Program-made: the position numbers and the translations under genes
Shown: positions 5,719-5,898 of the stretch, piece by piece
How positions within the stretch are numbered: position 1 is the first letter of the stretch
Layout of the letters: each line of letters starts with the position of its first letter
The notes under the pieces: model-generated
Databases searched by the model: none
Seen by the model: the letters and a program-made list of their open reading frames with translations, nothing else
What the model was told of the DNA's origin: nothing
DNA from: Vicinamibacteria bacterium
Lineage (GTDB): Bacteria > Acidobacteriota > Vicinamibacteria > Vicinamibacterales > UBA2999
Direction: 5' to 3'
DNA: 5,898 nt
NCBI GenBank assembly: GCA_025938035.1
Contig: JAICQE010000214.1
Coordinates: 1-5,898 of the forward strand

Positions 5719-5787
5719 TGAGATTGCGTAAGCAGGACGGTTCGAAGGGCACGGCAGTTACTTCTTGATCGAGAAGGCACACGGCAT

Positions 5788-5898
5788 ATGGCAAAAGAGA
5801 AATTTGATCGTTCGAAGCCGCACGTGAACGTGGGGACGATCGGCCACATCGACCACGGGAAGACGACGCTGACGGCGGCGCTGACGAAGGTGGCGGCG
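5788..5898 (+). CDS. tuf: elongation factor Tu, 3' partial
   Basis: The first 37 residues of EF-Tu are present: [20 protein letters not shown] then [17 protein letters not shown], cut by the window edge. The G1 nucleotide-binding loop GHIDHGKT is complete. EF-Tu is the GTPase that carries aminoacyl-tRNA to the ribosomal A site. The start ATG 5788 is supported by GAAGG at 5773-5777, ten bases upstream. Its place behind four tRNAs marks it as the tufB-type copy; a second tuf in an rpsG-fusA cluster may exist elsewhere. It is probably co-transcribed with the tRNAs from the promoter near 4700, through the structured 164-base leader. Confidence 0.97.
   Translation, partial: MAKEKFDRSKPHVNVGTIGHIDHGKTTLTAALTKVAA

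Overview
This window is high-GC bacterial DNA. It holds a complete deoxyxylulose-pathway fusion gene (ispDF), an rRNA methyltransferase gene (rlmB) and the start of a tRNA-tuf operon. The GC-rich composition, the IspD-IspF fusion, the many small palindromic repeats and the remains of a LytTR-type gene fit an Acidobacteriota-like (perhaps Vicinamibacterales) organism. That placement is inference and rests on no single diagnostic marker.

Layout. Bases 1-534 are the 3' part of a stand-alone B3/B4 (PheT-like editing fold) gene. Bases 597-1580 encode an exported, probably lipidated protein of unrecognised family that carries a protein-kinase-like set of conserved residues. The next gene, ispDF (1577-2803), overlaps it by the tip of its start codon. 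These three genes lie on the + strand and may be co-transcribed. ispDF meets a minus-strand pair of genes head to head, with stop codons overlapping at 2800-2803. That pair reads right to left: a secreted ABM-like (ferredoxin-fold) small protein (3717-3176), then a membrane-segment plus LytTR-like remnant (3152-2800). Both appear to carry a frame break of the same sense, so this locus is either decaying or affected by small sequence errors. rlmB (3855-4616) is divergent from the pair.

Bases 4680-5898 form a stable-RNA/translation operon with the order tRNA-Thr(TGT), tRNA-Tyr(GTA), tRNA-Gly(TCC), tRNA-Thr(GGT), tuf. This is the same gene order and the same anticodons as thrU-tyrU-glyT-thrT-tufB of Escherichia coli, so it is an ancient conserved arrangement. 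An extended -10 promoter stands just before the first tRNA. All four tRNAs encode their 3' CCA.

The unusual part is the material between the tRNAs. Each spacer (236, 268, 81 and 164 bases) holds its own kind of palindromic or tandem structure: four tandem 30-31-base hairpin units, a 14-base inverted repeat that includes the CCA end of tRNA-Tyr plus a REP-like palindrome, a 23-pair stem built of 7-base repeats, and nested inverted repeats before tuf. No new defence or mobile system with proteins of its own is visible. The most noteworthy items are the kinase-like lipoprotein, the two broken minus-strand genes and the structured tRNA spacers.
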